Below, piece after piece: positions 1 through 7,901 of a stretch of DNA of 64,000 bases; within the stretch, counting starts at the first letter, position 1; the number at the start of each line of letters is the position of its first letter. The position numbers were made by a program, and so were the translations under genes. Below the pieces are notes generated by a model. That model ran no database searches and was not told the DNA's origin. It saw nothing but the letters and a program-made list of their open reading frames with translations. Source of the stretch: Desertifilum tharense IPPAS B-1220 (lineage in GTDB: Bacteria > Cyanobacteriota > Cyanobacteriia > Cyanobacteriales > Desertifilaceae); the NCBI RefSeq assembly GCF_001746915.1, contig NZ_MJGC01000035.1, positions 1-64,000 of the forward strand, written 5' to 3'.

Positions 1-175
1 GTTAGGGAAGAAGGGAATTGGGAGTTAGGGAAGAAGGGAATTGGGAGTTGGGAGTTGGGAGTTGGGGGTTGGGGAAGAAGGGAATTGGGAGTTGGGAGTT
101 GGGGGTTGGGGAAGAAGGGAATTGGGAGTTGGGAGTTGGGGAAGAAGAGATAGAAAAACTTAGTGACTATTAACT
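1..175. repeat. GGGAGTT heptanucleotide repeat array with conserved tail
   Basis: The block is built from GGGAGTT/GGGAATT heptamers alternating with GGGGAAGAAGGGAATT units. It ends in a unique tail (about 136-175, containing GAAGAGATAGAAAAACTTAG) that recurs almost unchanged at about 61686-61725, again directly after a GGGAGTT array. Heptanucleotide short tandem repeats are a known feature of filamentous cyanobacterial genomes. No coding potential was recognised. Confidence 0.85.
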
Positions 176-204
176 CGGCACACCGCTACTTAGTGTGCTA
201 AGGC

Positions 205-376
205 AACAGCACTCAGCACTATTTTCCCCCCACCTTCTTCCCCACTCAGCACTCAGCACTCAGCACTTTACACTCCCTCCCCACTCAGCACTCCTTTTTC
301 CCCCCACCTCCCCACCTCCCCATCCCCCCACCCTCTTCCCCACTCAGCACTCAGCACTCAGCACTTTACACTCTTT
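205..376. repeat. CTCAGCA heptanucleotide repeats and C-rich spacer
   Basis: Runs of the 7-nt unit CTCAGCA occur at about 210-220, 243-266, 281-291 and 341-366. They alternate with a C-rich stretch (300-341) that is the reverse complement of a G-rich stretch at 48025-48068. The array runs into the stop codon of the ABC permease gene that ends at 375. The motif CACTTTACACTC next to the repeats recurs at 61860. Confidence 0.8.
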
Positions 377-1199
377 AGGCGCTGCGATGCTGGTAAGAAC
401 GGATGGCTAGGAAACCGAAGACGATTGTAATAGCCAGACTCCAGGCGAGGGTGATAAGGATGTGCTGAGTGGCTGGAATTCCGCTAGAAAGACCTCGGAG
501 GGCTTGGGCGGCGGCGGAGACGGGATTGAGTTGCACGAAGGGTTGCAGCCATTCGGGGAACCCTTCTAGGGGAACGTAGCCAATGCTGAGGAAGGTGAGG
601 GGAAGCAGCCAGGGGTTCATGGAAATTTGGACGGATTCGGGGGCTGTCACTCTTACCGCAATTAACATAGCAATCCAAGCAAAGGAAATGGCGAACAGGG
701 GGGCGAGTAGCAGAAAACCGAGGGTGGCGAGAATTCCGGCTTGAAAGCGAAAACCCAGGAAATGACCAACCAGTACGATCGCGATCGCCTGAATGAATAA
801 TCGCCCAAATCCACCCAAAATGCGACTAGCGATGACGGTAGAACGAGCAATCGGAAGGGTTCGCAAGCGCGTATCCATCCCTGTATCCAGGTCATTATAC
901 AGGGCAACGCCTAAACTAACGGTGCTGAACAATAGGCCCTGAAGGACGCTGAGGGGTACCAGAAATTGAGCATAGTCTGCATAGTTACCCCCCGGAACGA
1001 CGACTCTAGAAAATCCGGCGGTAAAGATAACCATTAAAAAGATCGGGAAGGCAGTTGCGCCTAAAATAACGGCGGGGTTGCGTCGATCTAACAGGAGATT
1101 GCGCTGCGTTAAGACGATAACATCGTGCAGCGATCGCCCTAAGCCCCCTTCGCGTCGGGTGGCGACAATTTGGTGAATTTGAGTAGGAGAATTCGGCAT
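375..1199 (-). CDS. ABC-2 type transporter permease (DrrB-like)
   Basis: This 274-residue protein has about six hydrophobic segments in the ABC-2 permease arrangement and the conserved C-terminal pattern WLQPFVQLNPVS, shared with the upstream permease at 1200-2042. It probably forms a heteromeric membrane channel with that paralogue, powered by the ATPase at 2039-2989, and exports an unidentified substrate such as a lipid, drug or polysaccharide. The start codon lies directly against the stop of the upstream permease, so the three genes look like one translationally coupled operon. Both permeases also share the N-terminal motif VATRRE-GL. The substrate cannot be deduced. Confidence 0.88.
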   Translation of the reverse strand: MPNSPTQIHQIVATRREGGLGRSLHDVIVLTQRNLLLDRRNPAVILGATAFPIFLMVIFTAGFSRVVVPGGNYADYAQFLVPLSVLQGLLFSTVSLGVALYNDLDTGMDTRLRTLPIARSTVIASRILGGFGRLFIQAIAIVLVGHFLGFRFQAGILATLGFLLLAPLFAISFAWIAMLIAVRVTAPESVQISMNPWLLPLTFLSIGYVPLEGFPEWLQPFVQLNPVSAAAQALRGLSSGIPATQHILITLAWSLAITIVFGFLAIRSYQHRSA

Positions 1200-2042
1200 T
1201 TAAGACAGTCCCCGATACAGTCGAACGGCAATCAAGGATAATAAAACCAGCAATCCGGTTAGCCACAGCAAGCTTCCCCCAGCCGGAACCAGCAGATCCT
1301 CTCCCCTAGAGGAAAAGGCTCTGAGGGCGGCGGCGGTATAGCTGACGGGTTGATGTTGCACAAAGGGTTGCAGCCAGGAGGGGAAGTTTTCCGCCGGGGT
1401 AAAGCCGTTACTTAATAGCAGAAAAGGCGCGTAGGGAACGATTAACAGCGATTGGACTAAATCGAGTTGGCGGACTTTCAGGGCTAAAGCAGAGTATCCC
1501 GCGATCGCAGTAGCCGCAAATAAAAGCGCGATCGCAAAATAGGCAATTACCGATAAAATCCCGGTTTCAAAGCGAAAGCCGTAAATATGGGCAAACAATA
1601 ATAAAATAGCGGTGGCGATCGCTGCCCGTATTAAGTAAGCAATCATCAACCCGCCTAGAATGGCCACCCGCGAAATCGGCATCGATCGACAGCGTTGTAA
1701 CATCCCGCTTTGTACATCTTTCGTGAGCGTCACTGCTGCTCCCATCGCCGTAAAAAAGATTGCCTGTAAAGTAATAATCGGGACGAGGTATTGAATGTAA
1801 TCAATCCCTTGGGCTGACATAAAACGCCCAAAGGCAAAGAGAAAGCAGCTTAAGAAAATAATCGGGAACAGTAAAACTGAAACAATTGCTGAGGGAGTGC
1901 GGGTGAGGCGAATTAAATTTCGCCACCCAATCGTTAAACTATCCCGAATGGCGCTTTCCAACCCTGACTCGCGGCGAGTCGCAACCATCTGCTTTGCCCT
2001 AGCGCTGATATCTCCTCTAGGGTTGATCGCATCCATGCTCAT
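1200..2042 (-). CDS. ABC-2 type transporter permease (DrrB-like)
   Basis: The 280-residue membrane protein is paralogous to the gene at 375-1199. Both have VATRRESGL near the N-terminus and WLQPFVQHQPVSYTAAALRA near residue 230. Six hydrophobic segments are visible. Its ATG overlaps the stop of the ATPase gene in an ATGA arrangement at 2039-2042, which fixes the start and implies translational coupling. It would be the second transmembrane half of the exporter. ABC-2 systems with two unlike permeases and one ATPase commonly move drugs, glycolipids or polysaccharides; which applies here is unknown. Confidence 0.88.
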   Translation of the reverse strand: MSMDAINPRGDISARAKQMVATRRESGLESAIRDSLTIGWRNLIRLTRTPSAIVSVLLFPIIFLSCFLFAFGRFMSAQGIDYIQYLVPIITLQAIFFTAMGAAVTLTKDVQSGMLQRCRSMPISRVAILGGLMIAYLIRAAIATAILLLFAHIYGFRFETGILSVIAYFAIALLFAATAIAGYSALALKVRQLDLVQSLLIVPYAPFLLLSNGFTPAENFPSWLQPFVQHQPVSYTAAALRAFSSRGEDLLVPAGGSLLWLTGLLVLLSLIAVRLYRGLS

Positions 2043-2989
2043 GATTTTGTATTTGCATCCTCAGTGGTATGACCCGTCAATTCAAAAAACACATCATCTA
2101 AACTCGGCCGCCGTAGGGAAATATCGGCCAGCGTCACTCCGATCGCATCCATGCGGCGCACCACATCAATTAGAGTCGCCACCCGATCCGGTGCGGGGAG
2201 TGCAAGCGTTCCATCCGCCGGACATTGATGCAACTCGCCTAATTCTTGTCTGACTTTTGCTTCGTCTCTGGGATCGGCGAGGCGAATTTCGCAATACGTC
2301 CCCCCGACGCGATCTTTTAACTCATCGGCTGTTCCTTCTGCGATCGCTTCCCCGCGATCGATCACCACAATGCGATCGGCCAGTTCGTCTGCTTCTTCTA
2401 AATATTGCGTGGTTAAAAAGATGGTAATTCCGCGCTGTTTCAACTCGCGCACCACATCCCAAAGCTGCTGGCGACTGCGCGGATCGAGTCCGGTGGTGGG
2501 TTCGTCGAGAAACAGAACCAAAGGTTCGGCGACAATACTCGCCGCTAAATCTAAACGCCGTCGCATCCCACCCGAAAACTCTTTAACGCGGCGGTTTCCC
2601 GCTGCCATTAAGTCAAACTGTTCGAGTAATTCCGTGGCGCGTTTGGCGGCGTCGTGGTGAGAGAGGCGCAGCAGCCGCCCAAACAAGATTAAATTTTCGC
2701 GGGCGGTTAGTTCTTCGTCAACAGCGGCAAATTGTCCGGTAACGCTAATTAAAGCCCGCACGGAGGCTGGATCGCGGATGATATCGTAACCTGCGATCGC
2801 AGCTTTCCCAGCATCGGGTTTAATTAAAGTGGTCAGACAATTAATGGTGGTCGTTTTTCCCGCGCCGTTCGGTCCTAAAACGCCCAGAACCGAACCTGCT
2901 GCCACTGATAGATTAATACCGCGTAGGGCTTCGGTGTTCCCAAATCGTTTTTTGAGTCCCTGAACCTCTACCATCAGGTCATTCATCAC
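2039..2989 (-). CDS. ABC transporter ATP-binding protein (DrrA-like)
   Basis: This 316-residue nucleotide-binding protein has a Walker A motif GPNGAGKTTT at residues 39-48, an ABC signature FSGGM near 138-142 and a Walker B motif LFLDEP near 159-164. A C-terminal extension after residue 220 resembles the DUF4162 tail of DrrA-type ATPases. It should power export through the two permeases encoded immediately downstream. It is the first gene of the operon. The 237-bp upstream gap must hold the promoter and also contains the terminator of the polysaccharide locus. A start three bases downstream (second Met) is equally possible. Confidence 0.92.
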   Translation of the reverse strand: MMNDLMVEVQGLKKRFGNTEALRGINLSVAAGSVLGVLGPNGAGKTTTINCLTTLIKPDAGKAAIAGYDIIRDPASVRALISVTGQFAAVDEELTARENLILFGRLLRLSHHDAAKRATELLEQFDLMAAGNRRVKEFSGGMRRRLDLAASIVAEPLVLFLDEPTTGLDPRSRQQLWDVVRELKQRGITIFLTTQYLEEADELADRIVVIDRGEAIAEGTADELKDRVGGTYCEIRLADPRDEAKVRQELGELHQCPADGTLALPAPDRVATLIDVVRRMDAIGVTLADISLRRPSLDDVFFELTGHTTEDANTKS

Positions 2990-3116
2990 TATTTTGCATC
3001 CTTTGCGATCGGTCTGAGGGTTTGTTCAAGGCCCCCTATGTTGACAAATTTTAGAACTTGCTGCGGGATTCGTTTAGATACGATCGGCTGATTTCTAAGG
3101 ATGCTCAACAACAAAC

Positions 3117-3146
3117 AGCAGATTTCCAGCCAGGGGGAAATCTGCT
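3117..3146 (-). terminator. Strong hairpin at the end of the polysaccharide locus
   Basis: There is a perfect 11-bp stem (AGCAGATTTCC at 3117-3127 with GGAAATCTGCT at 3136-3146) and an 8-nt loop. It lies about 80 nt downstream of the last glycosyltransferase stop in the minus-strand sense and is followed by a T-rich but interrupted stretch. It likely ends the polysaccharide transcript. It also borders the dispersed repeat at 3141-3213. Confidence 0.55.
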
Positions 3147-3213
3147 ATAGCTGTACTCACTAAGATCGGGACAGACTGAATGGCTCAACGGATGAGACTC
3201 ACTCAGCACTTTA
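3141..3213. repeat. Dispersed intergenic repeat, copy 1
   Basis: The reverse complement of this stretch aligns with 44950-45016 over about 63 nt at roughly 85% identity by eye. Shared blocks include GAGTGAGTCTCATCC and GAGTACAGCNATAGCAG. One edge carries CTCAGCACTTTA, the same motif that borders heptanucleotide repeats elsewhere in the window. It lies directly after a gene 3' end. I see no coding potential. Confidence 0.65.
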
Positions 3214-3226
3214 TCGATGGCGTTCT

Positions 3227-4273
3227 CTATTGCGACTGCGACATTTCTAACTGAGCAATCGGGTTTTGAATGATGCGGCGTTCCTGATTTTTACCCGTAC
3301 GCTTGAGCGCCCATTCTTCCATTGTGCGATAGAGTCCTTGGGGCAGCAACCACAGTAAATAGGCTGCACCCGCCGTGAGAATCGTTCGCCGGGGTTCATC
3401 AATCAGAATGCGCCAAGAGGTTGCGATCGCCTGATGAAAATACTTAACCGCTTGTCCCCCATCCCGGAGGCGCACTGCTCGGCGTGCCAAAAAGCGCAAC
3501 TGATACGCCAAAGCCGGTTTCGCGTATTGCTCTGTCACCTCTGGTGCGTAAGCGCGGGTTTTTTCAATCACACGCAGCATTGACTCCAACTGGCTATCTA
3601 ACTTAGTCGAGCCACCCATTCCATGAATGCGATATTGGGTAAGCGCCTCTGGAATGCCTTCAAAAGCCCACTCAGTTTTAATCGACATTCGCAGCCAACA
3701 TTCCACATCTTCAATGTGGCGCAAGCTCGGATCGAAATAGCAAGCCACCCCACCTTCTTCCCAATTTTCTTGATATTTGATTTCCTCAAATACCTCTTTG
3801 CGGATGACAGGCGTTGAGCCATTCCCAACCGGGTTGCGGCAGAAAATCAAACCGGGCGTAATATCTTCGGTCTTAGAAATCTGATAAATGCCTAAAGACT
3901 TACCCTGCTCGTCAATAAACACCGAATAACTGTAACTCACTCCAACATTGGGAGAAGAATCTAAATGCTTAACGTGCTTGGCTAATTTTTCAGGAACCCA
4001 AATATCATCCCCATCCAAAAGCGCAATATAGTCTCCGGTTGCTTGACGAATTCCGGCATTGCGAGCGGCTGAAATTCCCTGATTTTTCTGATGGATAATT
4101 TTGATGCGCGGATCGTTCAACTGCTGACAGATCTCAACACTGCGATCGGGCGACTCATCATCAACAATCAGAATTTCAAACTCTTGATAAGTTTGATTCA
4201 AAACCGACTGCACGGTTTGCAGAATGTATTTCTCAACCCCATAAACGGGAATAATAACAGAGACTTTTTTCAT
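3227..4273 (-). CDS. Glycosyltransferase family 2
   Basis: The protein has 348 residues. A GT-A type GT2 catalytic domain spans about residues 1-230: VSVIIPVYGVEKYI at the N-terminus, DDESPDRS for nucleotide-sugar binding, DGDDIW as the metal-binding DXD-type motif, and HIEDVECWLRM as the ED acceptor-side motif. A helical tail with a short hydrophobic segment (about 302-316) could anchor it to the membrane. It probably adds one sugar to the lipid-linked repeat unit of the exopolysaccharide made by this locus. It is closely related to the next gene upstream (4435-5472), even at DNA level, so the two look like a tandem duplication. The sugar specificity cannot be told. Confidence 0.9.
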   Translation of the reverse strand: MKKVSVIIPVYGVEKYILQTVQSVLNQTYQEFEILIVDDESPDRSVEICQQLNDPRIKIIHQKNQGISAARNAGIRQATGDYIALLDGDDIWVPEKLAKHVKHLDSSPNVGVSYSYSVFIDEQGKSLGIYQISKTEDITPGLIFCRNPVGNGSTPVIRKEVFEEIKYQENWEEGGVACYFDPSLRHIEDVECWLRMSIKTEWAFEGIPEALTQYRIHGMGGSTKLDSQLESMLRVIEKTRAYAPEVTEQYAKPALAYQLRFLARRAVRLRDGGQAVKYFHQAIATSWRILIDEPRRTILTAGAAYLLWLLPQGLYRTMEEWALKRTGKNQERRIIQNPIAQLEMSQSQ

Positions 4274-4391
4274 CGGTAAATGGGAGACTTTATAAGGAGC
4301 TGAATGTCAATTCTCAAGCCGTTGGGTGGGAATCCTCTAGGGAAAATTTCTGGCCCTTCACTTGACACACATTTAATGCCCATTAGCTTAA

Positions 4392-4406
4392 CTGGAAGAC
4401 TTCCAG
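4392..4406. other. Perfect palindrome between two GT2 genes
   Basis: CTGGAAG-A-CTTCCAG is a 7-bp perfect inverted repeat with a single central base, in the 161-bp gap between the two duplicated GT2 genes. A one-base loop cannot form a normal hairpin, so a protein-binding site is more plausible than a terminator. The function is unknown. Confidence 0.35.
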
Positions 4407-4434
4407 CTTTTCCTACTCCCAAAGTCCGATTTTT

Positions 4435-5472
4435 TTAAAATGCTTGTTGGGTTCGATCCTTTAGGATGCGTTGCTGTTGGGTTTTTCCAGTTAATTTGGC
4501 TCCTAGGGACTCAACTTGAGAGTAAAGCGGCTTAGGTAAGAGCCAGAGCAGGTAGGCGGCGATTAGGGTTAGGATGGTGCGTCGCGGTTCTTCCGGTAGA
4601 ATGGGCCAGTAAGCTGCTAAAGCGCGATGCATGAGCGCTACCGCTTGGGAACCATCTTTCAAGCGTACCGCACTTCGAGCTAAGTATCTATACTGATAAG
4701 ATTTTGCTAACTTTTCCCAACGCTCGATAACTTCTGGCGCATAGGATCGGGTTTTATCTAGAACCTGTTCCCATGACTCTAGCTGCTTCAGTAAATTTGC
4801 GGAAAGTCCGCCAGAATTCACTCGGTACAGCGTCAGGGCTTCCGGAAGGCCTTCAATTTTCCATTGGGTTTGCAGAACAATCCGCAACCAGCACTCCGTA
4901 TCCTCCGAACGGCGGAAGCGATCGTCAAAATAAAAGTCTTCAACGCTGCCGTGCAGGTTATCCTGAAACTTAATATCCTCAAGGGTTGCGCGACGAATGA
5001 CAGGCGTTGAACCATTACCCAGCGGACTGCCCCGCAAGAGATCGACAACCGTAATATCACGGAGTTTGGGCATTAAGTAGGTACCAAGAGACTCGCCATA
5101 TTCGTCAATAAAAGCCGAACGACAAAAACTGACACCCACCTCCGGAGACTGTTCGAGATGAGCGATTTGTTTTTCTAATTTATCGGCTAGCCACAAGTCG
5201 TCCCCATCTAAGAAGGCGAGATACTCTCCCTGAGCGTGGCGAATCCCTGTGTTTCTGGCTCCCGCAAGTCCCCGGTTCGCTTGGCTGACAATTTTGATGC
5301 GCGGATCGTTAAACTGCTGGCAAATTTCCAAGCTGCGATCGCGAGAGCCATCATCGACAATAATTAGCTCAAAATCCGAGTAGGTTTGATTGAGAACCGA
5401 TTGAACGGCGGCGGCGATATATTTCTCAACGCCATAAACCGGGATAATCGCGGAAACAGTTGGGTTAGTCAT
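4435..5472 (-). CDS. Glycosyltransferase family 2
   Basis: The protein has 345 residues when started at the ATG at 5472 (MTNPTVSAIIPVYG). This matches the family N-terminus and avoids overlap with the flippase gene upstream. GT2 motifs are IIVDDGSRDRS, FLDGDDLW and RSEDTECWLRI. The C-terminal helix region (LIAAYLLWLLPKPLY) parallels that of the paralogue at 3227-4273, as do many internal segments. It probably transfers a sugar onto the exopolysaccharide repeat unit at the cytoplasmic face of the membrane. It lies 25 bp downstream of the Wzx-like flippase gene, so cotranscription is likely. Confidence 0.9.
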   Translation of the reverse strand: MTNPTVSAIIPVYGVEKYIAAAVQSVLNQTYSDFELIIVDDGSRDRSLEICQQFNDPRIKIVSQANRGLAGARNTGIRHAQGEYLAFLDGDDLWLADKLEKQIAHLEQSPEVGVSFCRSAFIDEYGESLGTYLMPKLRDITVVDLLRGSPLGNGSTPVIRRATLEDIKFQDNLHGSVEDFYFDDRFRRSEDTECWLRIVLQTQWKIEGLPEALTLYRVNSGGLSANLLKQLESWEQVLDKTRSYAPEVIERWEKLAKSYQYRYLARSAVRLKDGSQAVALMHRALAAYWPILPEEPRRTILTLIAAYLLWLLPKPLYSQVESLGAKLTGKTQQQRILKDRTQQAF

Positions 5473-5497
5473 GGTAGTAGTGTCAATAGAGAAAAGA

Positions 5498-6781
5498 TTA
5501 ATCTTGAGCCGTGACAACCGCACGCTTATGAAAAACGTGATAGCTAGCCCAGAAGGTATACAGCGGCAAGCAAATGGTGTGAACGAGGAAAACTGCGATC
5601 GCAACGCCTAACGCCTGCCAACTCACCCCCACTAACAGCGCTGCGGTAAAAGTAAGGGTAAAAATGACATTCCACCGTAAATCAATATGCGGCTTATCCA
5701 CTGCAATTAAAAGCTGAGAAGCCGCATCTGCAAACGGTCTAGGAATCGCAGACAAACACACAAAGATTAAAATGGGAATCGCGGGAACCCACTTCTCACC
5801 AAACACAATCGGCACGTAGAAGGGCGCTAAACTAGACTGAAGCAGCACCAAAGGGATAATCGCCACTGCAATTCCTTTAAGGCTCTTAAAGTAGCGATGT
5901 CTAAACCGCTCCCATTCAGCCCGTACTGCACACAAGTGGGGCAGCAACGCGGAATTGAGAGCCATAATAATACTCAAACTAATCCCCAACCCCGCATTAA
6001 ACGCAAAGTAATACAACCCCAACTGCTCAATGCTGATGAAGCGCCCCACAATTAAGTAATCGAGGTTATTTCTCAGGGTTTTCAGCATTTCCACCCCCAA
6101 GATATTGCGCCCAAAGTTAAACAACTCATCCCAGTGTTTAGTCGTAAATCCGGAAGTGGGTTGCCAGCTATGATTGGAGCAGTAAATATAAACCCAAATG
6201 GGCGCAACCAAAACTCCAGGTAGCACAATTGCCCACATCCCAAACCCGAAAAATGCCAGAACTCCCGATAGAATATTACTGATTGAGTGTTGAATGGTAT
6301 TGTTAAGAGCAGTGACTTCTAAACGGTTCTCTCGATGAATCAGGGCAAACTGAACCGAAGAAAGCGGCAAAATTAAATAAATCAGTCCAGAGGCACAAAT
6401 GGGCAAAATCAAGCTGTTATCTCTGTAAATCCATGCTACGGGGAATGCTGCCAAGCATTGGACTACAAATACTCCCACAAAAATCAACCAATTGAGCCAA
6501 TAGGCTGAGTTACAAAGTTCCTCTAGGTTTTCTGGATCGGCCTGAATAATTTTGAGTCCAATCCCCACGCGAGTAAACACCTGAGTAAACTCGCGAACCG
6601 TTAATACAATCGCGGCTAGTCCATAATCATATTCCGTTAAAAACCTCGCTAAGATAACCGTTGCACCCAGGCGAATGACGCGATTAATGAATTCAGATCC
6701 ACCCAACCAGCCAACATTTTGAACAAACTTGCTTTGGAATTTGTTCTTAACTTTACCAATCAGTGCTTGTACGAAGTTCAT
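5498..6781 (-). CDS. Wzx-like polysaccharide flippase (MOP superfamily)
   Basis: This 427-residue protein has about 12 hydrophobic segments. The N-terminal pattern is that of lipopolysaccharide biosynthesis/Wzx proteins: an amphipathic start, then VGWLGGSEFINRVIRLGATVILARFLTEYDYGL split across the first membrane helix. It is expected to flip lipid-linked repeat units from the cytoplasmic to the periplasmic face of the inner membrane, before polymerisation by the Wzy-like protein encoded at 7902-9191. It sits between GT2 genes in a Wzx/Wzy-type cluster. Its relative WzxC/TuaB family (polysaccharide_synt_3 type) fits the sequence best. The sugar substrate is unknown. Confidence 0.87.
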   Translation of the reverse strand: MNFVQALIGKVKNKFQSKFVQNVGWLGGSEFINRVIRLGATVILARFLTEYDYGLAAIVLTVREFTQVFTRVGIGLKIIQADPENLEELCNSAYWLNWLIFVGVFVVQCLAAFPVAWIYRDNSLILPICASGLIYLILPLSSVQFALIHRENRLEVTALNNTIQHSISNILSGVLAFFGFGMWAIVLPGVLVAPIWVYIYCSNHSWQPTSGFTTKHWDELFNFGRNILGVEMLKTLRNNLDYLIVGRFISIEQLGLYYFAFNAGLGISLSIIMALNSALLPHLCAVRAEWERFRHRYFKSLKGIAVAIIPLVLLQSSLAPFYVPIVFGEKWVPAIPILIFVCLSAIPRPFADAASQLLIAVDKPHIDLRWNVIFTLTFTAALLVGVSWQALGVAIAVFLVHTICLPLYTFWASYHVFHKRAVVTAQD

Positions 6782-6876
6782 GTATTTTGCATTTCAAAAT
6801 TTTAGACAGGATTTTCCTGCTCGCTCACTGAGGAAATTGCTCAAGTCAGACGCTTTAATACAGAGATTGGCAGAAT

Positions 6877-7863
6877 CTAGTCTTGGCTAGCTGCGGGTAT
6901 CGCCTGAGTCGAAGAATCGGGAAAGAGTTTCTTGAGAAACTGAGAAAACTGGACTGCCAATTGATAAGGCAGCAAGCGCAGTAGCAAAACTTTGAACAGC
7001 AGTCGTTGAGTTTTGCGTTCTAATAGGAATTGTGGATACAACTGTAAGGCTTTTTGTAACTTTTGACTAGCTTGCTTTACGCCTTCTTCATTAGAAACAT
7101 GGGCAATACAAAGTTGCGATAAAAAACGATAGGTATGCGCTAAACTGCGATTCTTGAGGGGTTGTAGTTCTGCGGGTGCAGCCGCAAATGCTGTTTCTGT
7201 AACCTTAAGAATATAAGTTTCCATCACATCCACTTTAGAAGTCATGGATTGGGAGGAACGGCGATAGAGAATTTGATACTGAGGCACTAACGCAAACGGA
7301 CATACCGCTGCAAGCCGAATATAATAATCCCAATCCTCAGCCGATTTCAACGTCGGATCGAATTTTCCTGCCGCTTCAATATATTGGCGACGAACTAAGA
7401 TATTTGAGCCGCTAGAAATAAAGTTACATAAGAGTAAATCGGGATAAACATTCCCCTGAAAGTAAAGGGGTTCCCAGGCGTATAAAAAATCGCTATTTTC
7501 ATCAATAAATGCCGTCCAGCTATAGGCTACTCCGGCTTCAGGATTGGCTTGTAAGGCTTCCACTTGCGTTTCTAGTTTATCGGGCGTCCATAAATCATCA
7601 GCATCAATAAAGCTTAGATATTCCCCAGTTGCGCGCTCAATTCCTCGATTTCTAGCAACGGGCAATCCCCCATTTTCATAAGAAAAAACCTTTAAGCGCG
7701 GGTCGTCAATTTTACTTAAAATTTCCAGTGTATTGTCTTTGGAACCATCATTGATAACAATAATTTCCAGGTCTTGTAAGGTTTGCTTTTGAATTGAATC
7801 AATGGTTTCTAAAATCGTTTTCTGGGCGTTATAAGCTGGAATAATGACAGAAACAAGGGGCAT
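6877..7863 (-). CDS. Glycosyltransferase family 2
   Basis: The 328-residue protein opens with PLVSVIIPAYNAQKTI and carries INDGSKDNT, FIDADDLW and SAEDWDYYIRL, all hallmarks of an inverting GT-A fold GT2 enzyme. It is more distant from the two GT2 genes downstream than they are from each other, but it has the same layout with a C-terminal helical tail (about residues 240-310). It lies between the flippase and the Wzy-like gene, and its role is likely addition of one residue of the exopolysaccharide repeat unit. The donor sugar cannot be predicted from motifs. Confidence 0.9.
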   Translation of the reverse strand: MPLVSVIIPAYNAQKTILETIDSIQKQTLQDLEIIVINDGSKDNTLEILSKIDDPRLKVFSYENGGLPVARNRGIERATGEYLSFIDADDLWTPDKLETQVEALQANPEAGVAYSWTAFIDENSDFLYAWEPLYFQGNVYPDLLLCNFISSGSNILVRRQYIEAAGKFDPTLKSAEDWDYYIRLAAVCPFALVPQYQILYRRSSQSMTSKVDVMETYILKVTETAFAAAPAELQPLKNRSLAHTYRFLSQLCIAHVSNEEGVKQASQKLQKALQLYPQFLLERKTQRLLFKVLLLRLLPYQLAVQFSQFLKKLFPDSSTQAIPAASQD

Positions 7864-7901
7864 AATGCGTTAACCTCTAGTTAGGATTGATACATCGCTA
7901 T

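Noticed and set aside
1..175. CRISPR array
   Set aside because: The repeats are 7-nt tandem units without regular spacers of unique sequence, and no cas genes occur in the window.
5473..5604. 45-residue N-terminal extension of the GT2 gene ending at 4435
   Set aside because: It would overlap the flippase gene by about 107 bp and has no GT2 similarity; the family N-terminus starts at ATG 5472.
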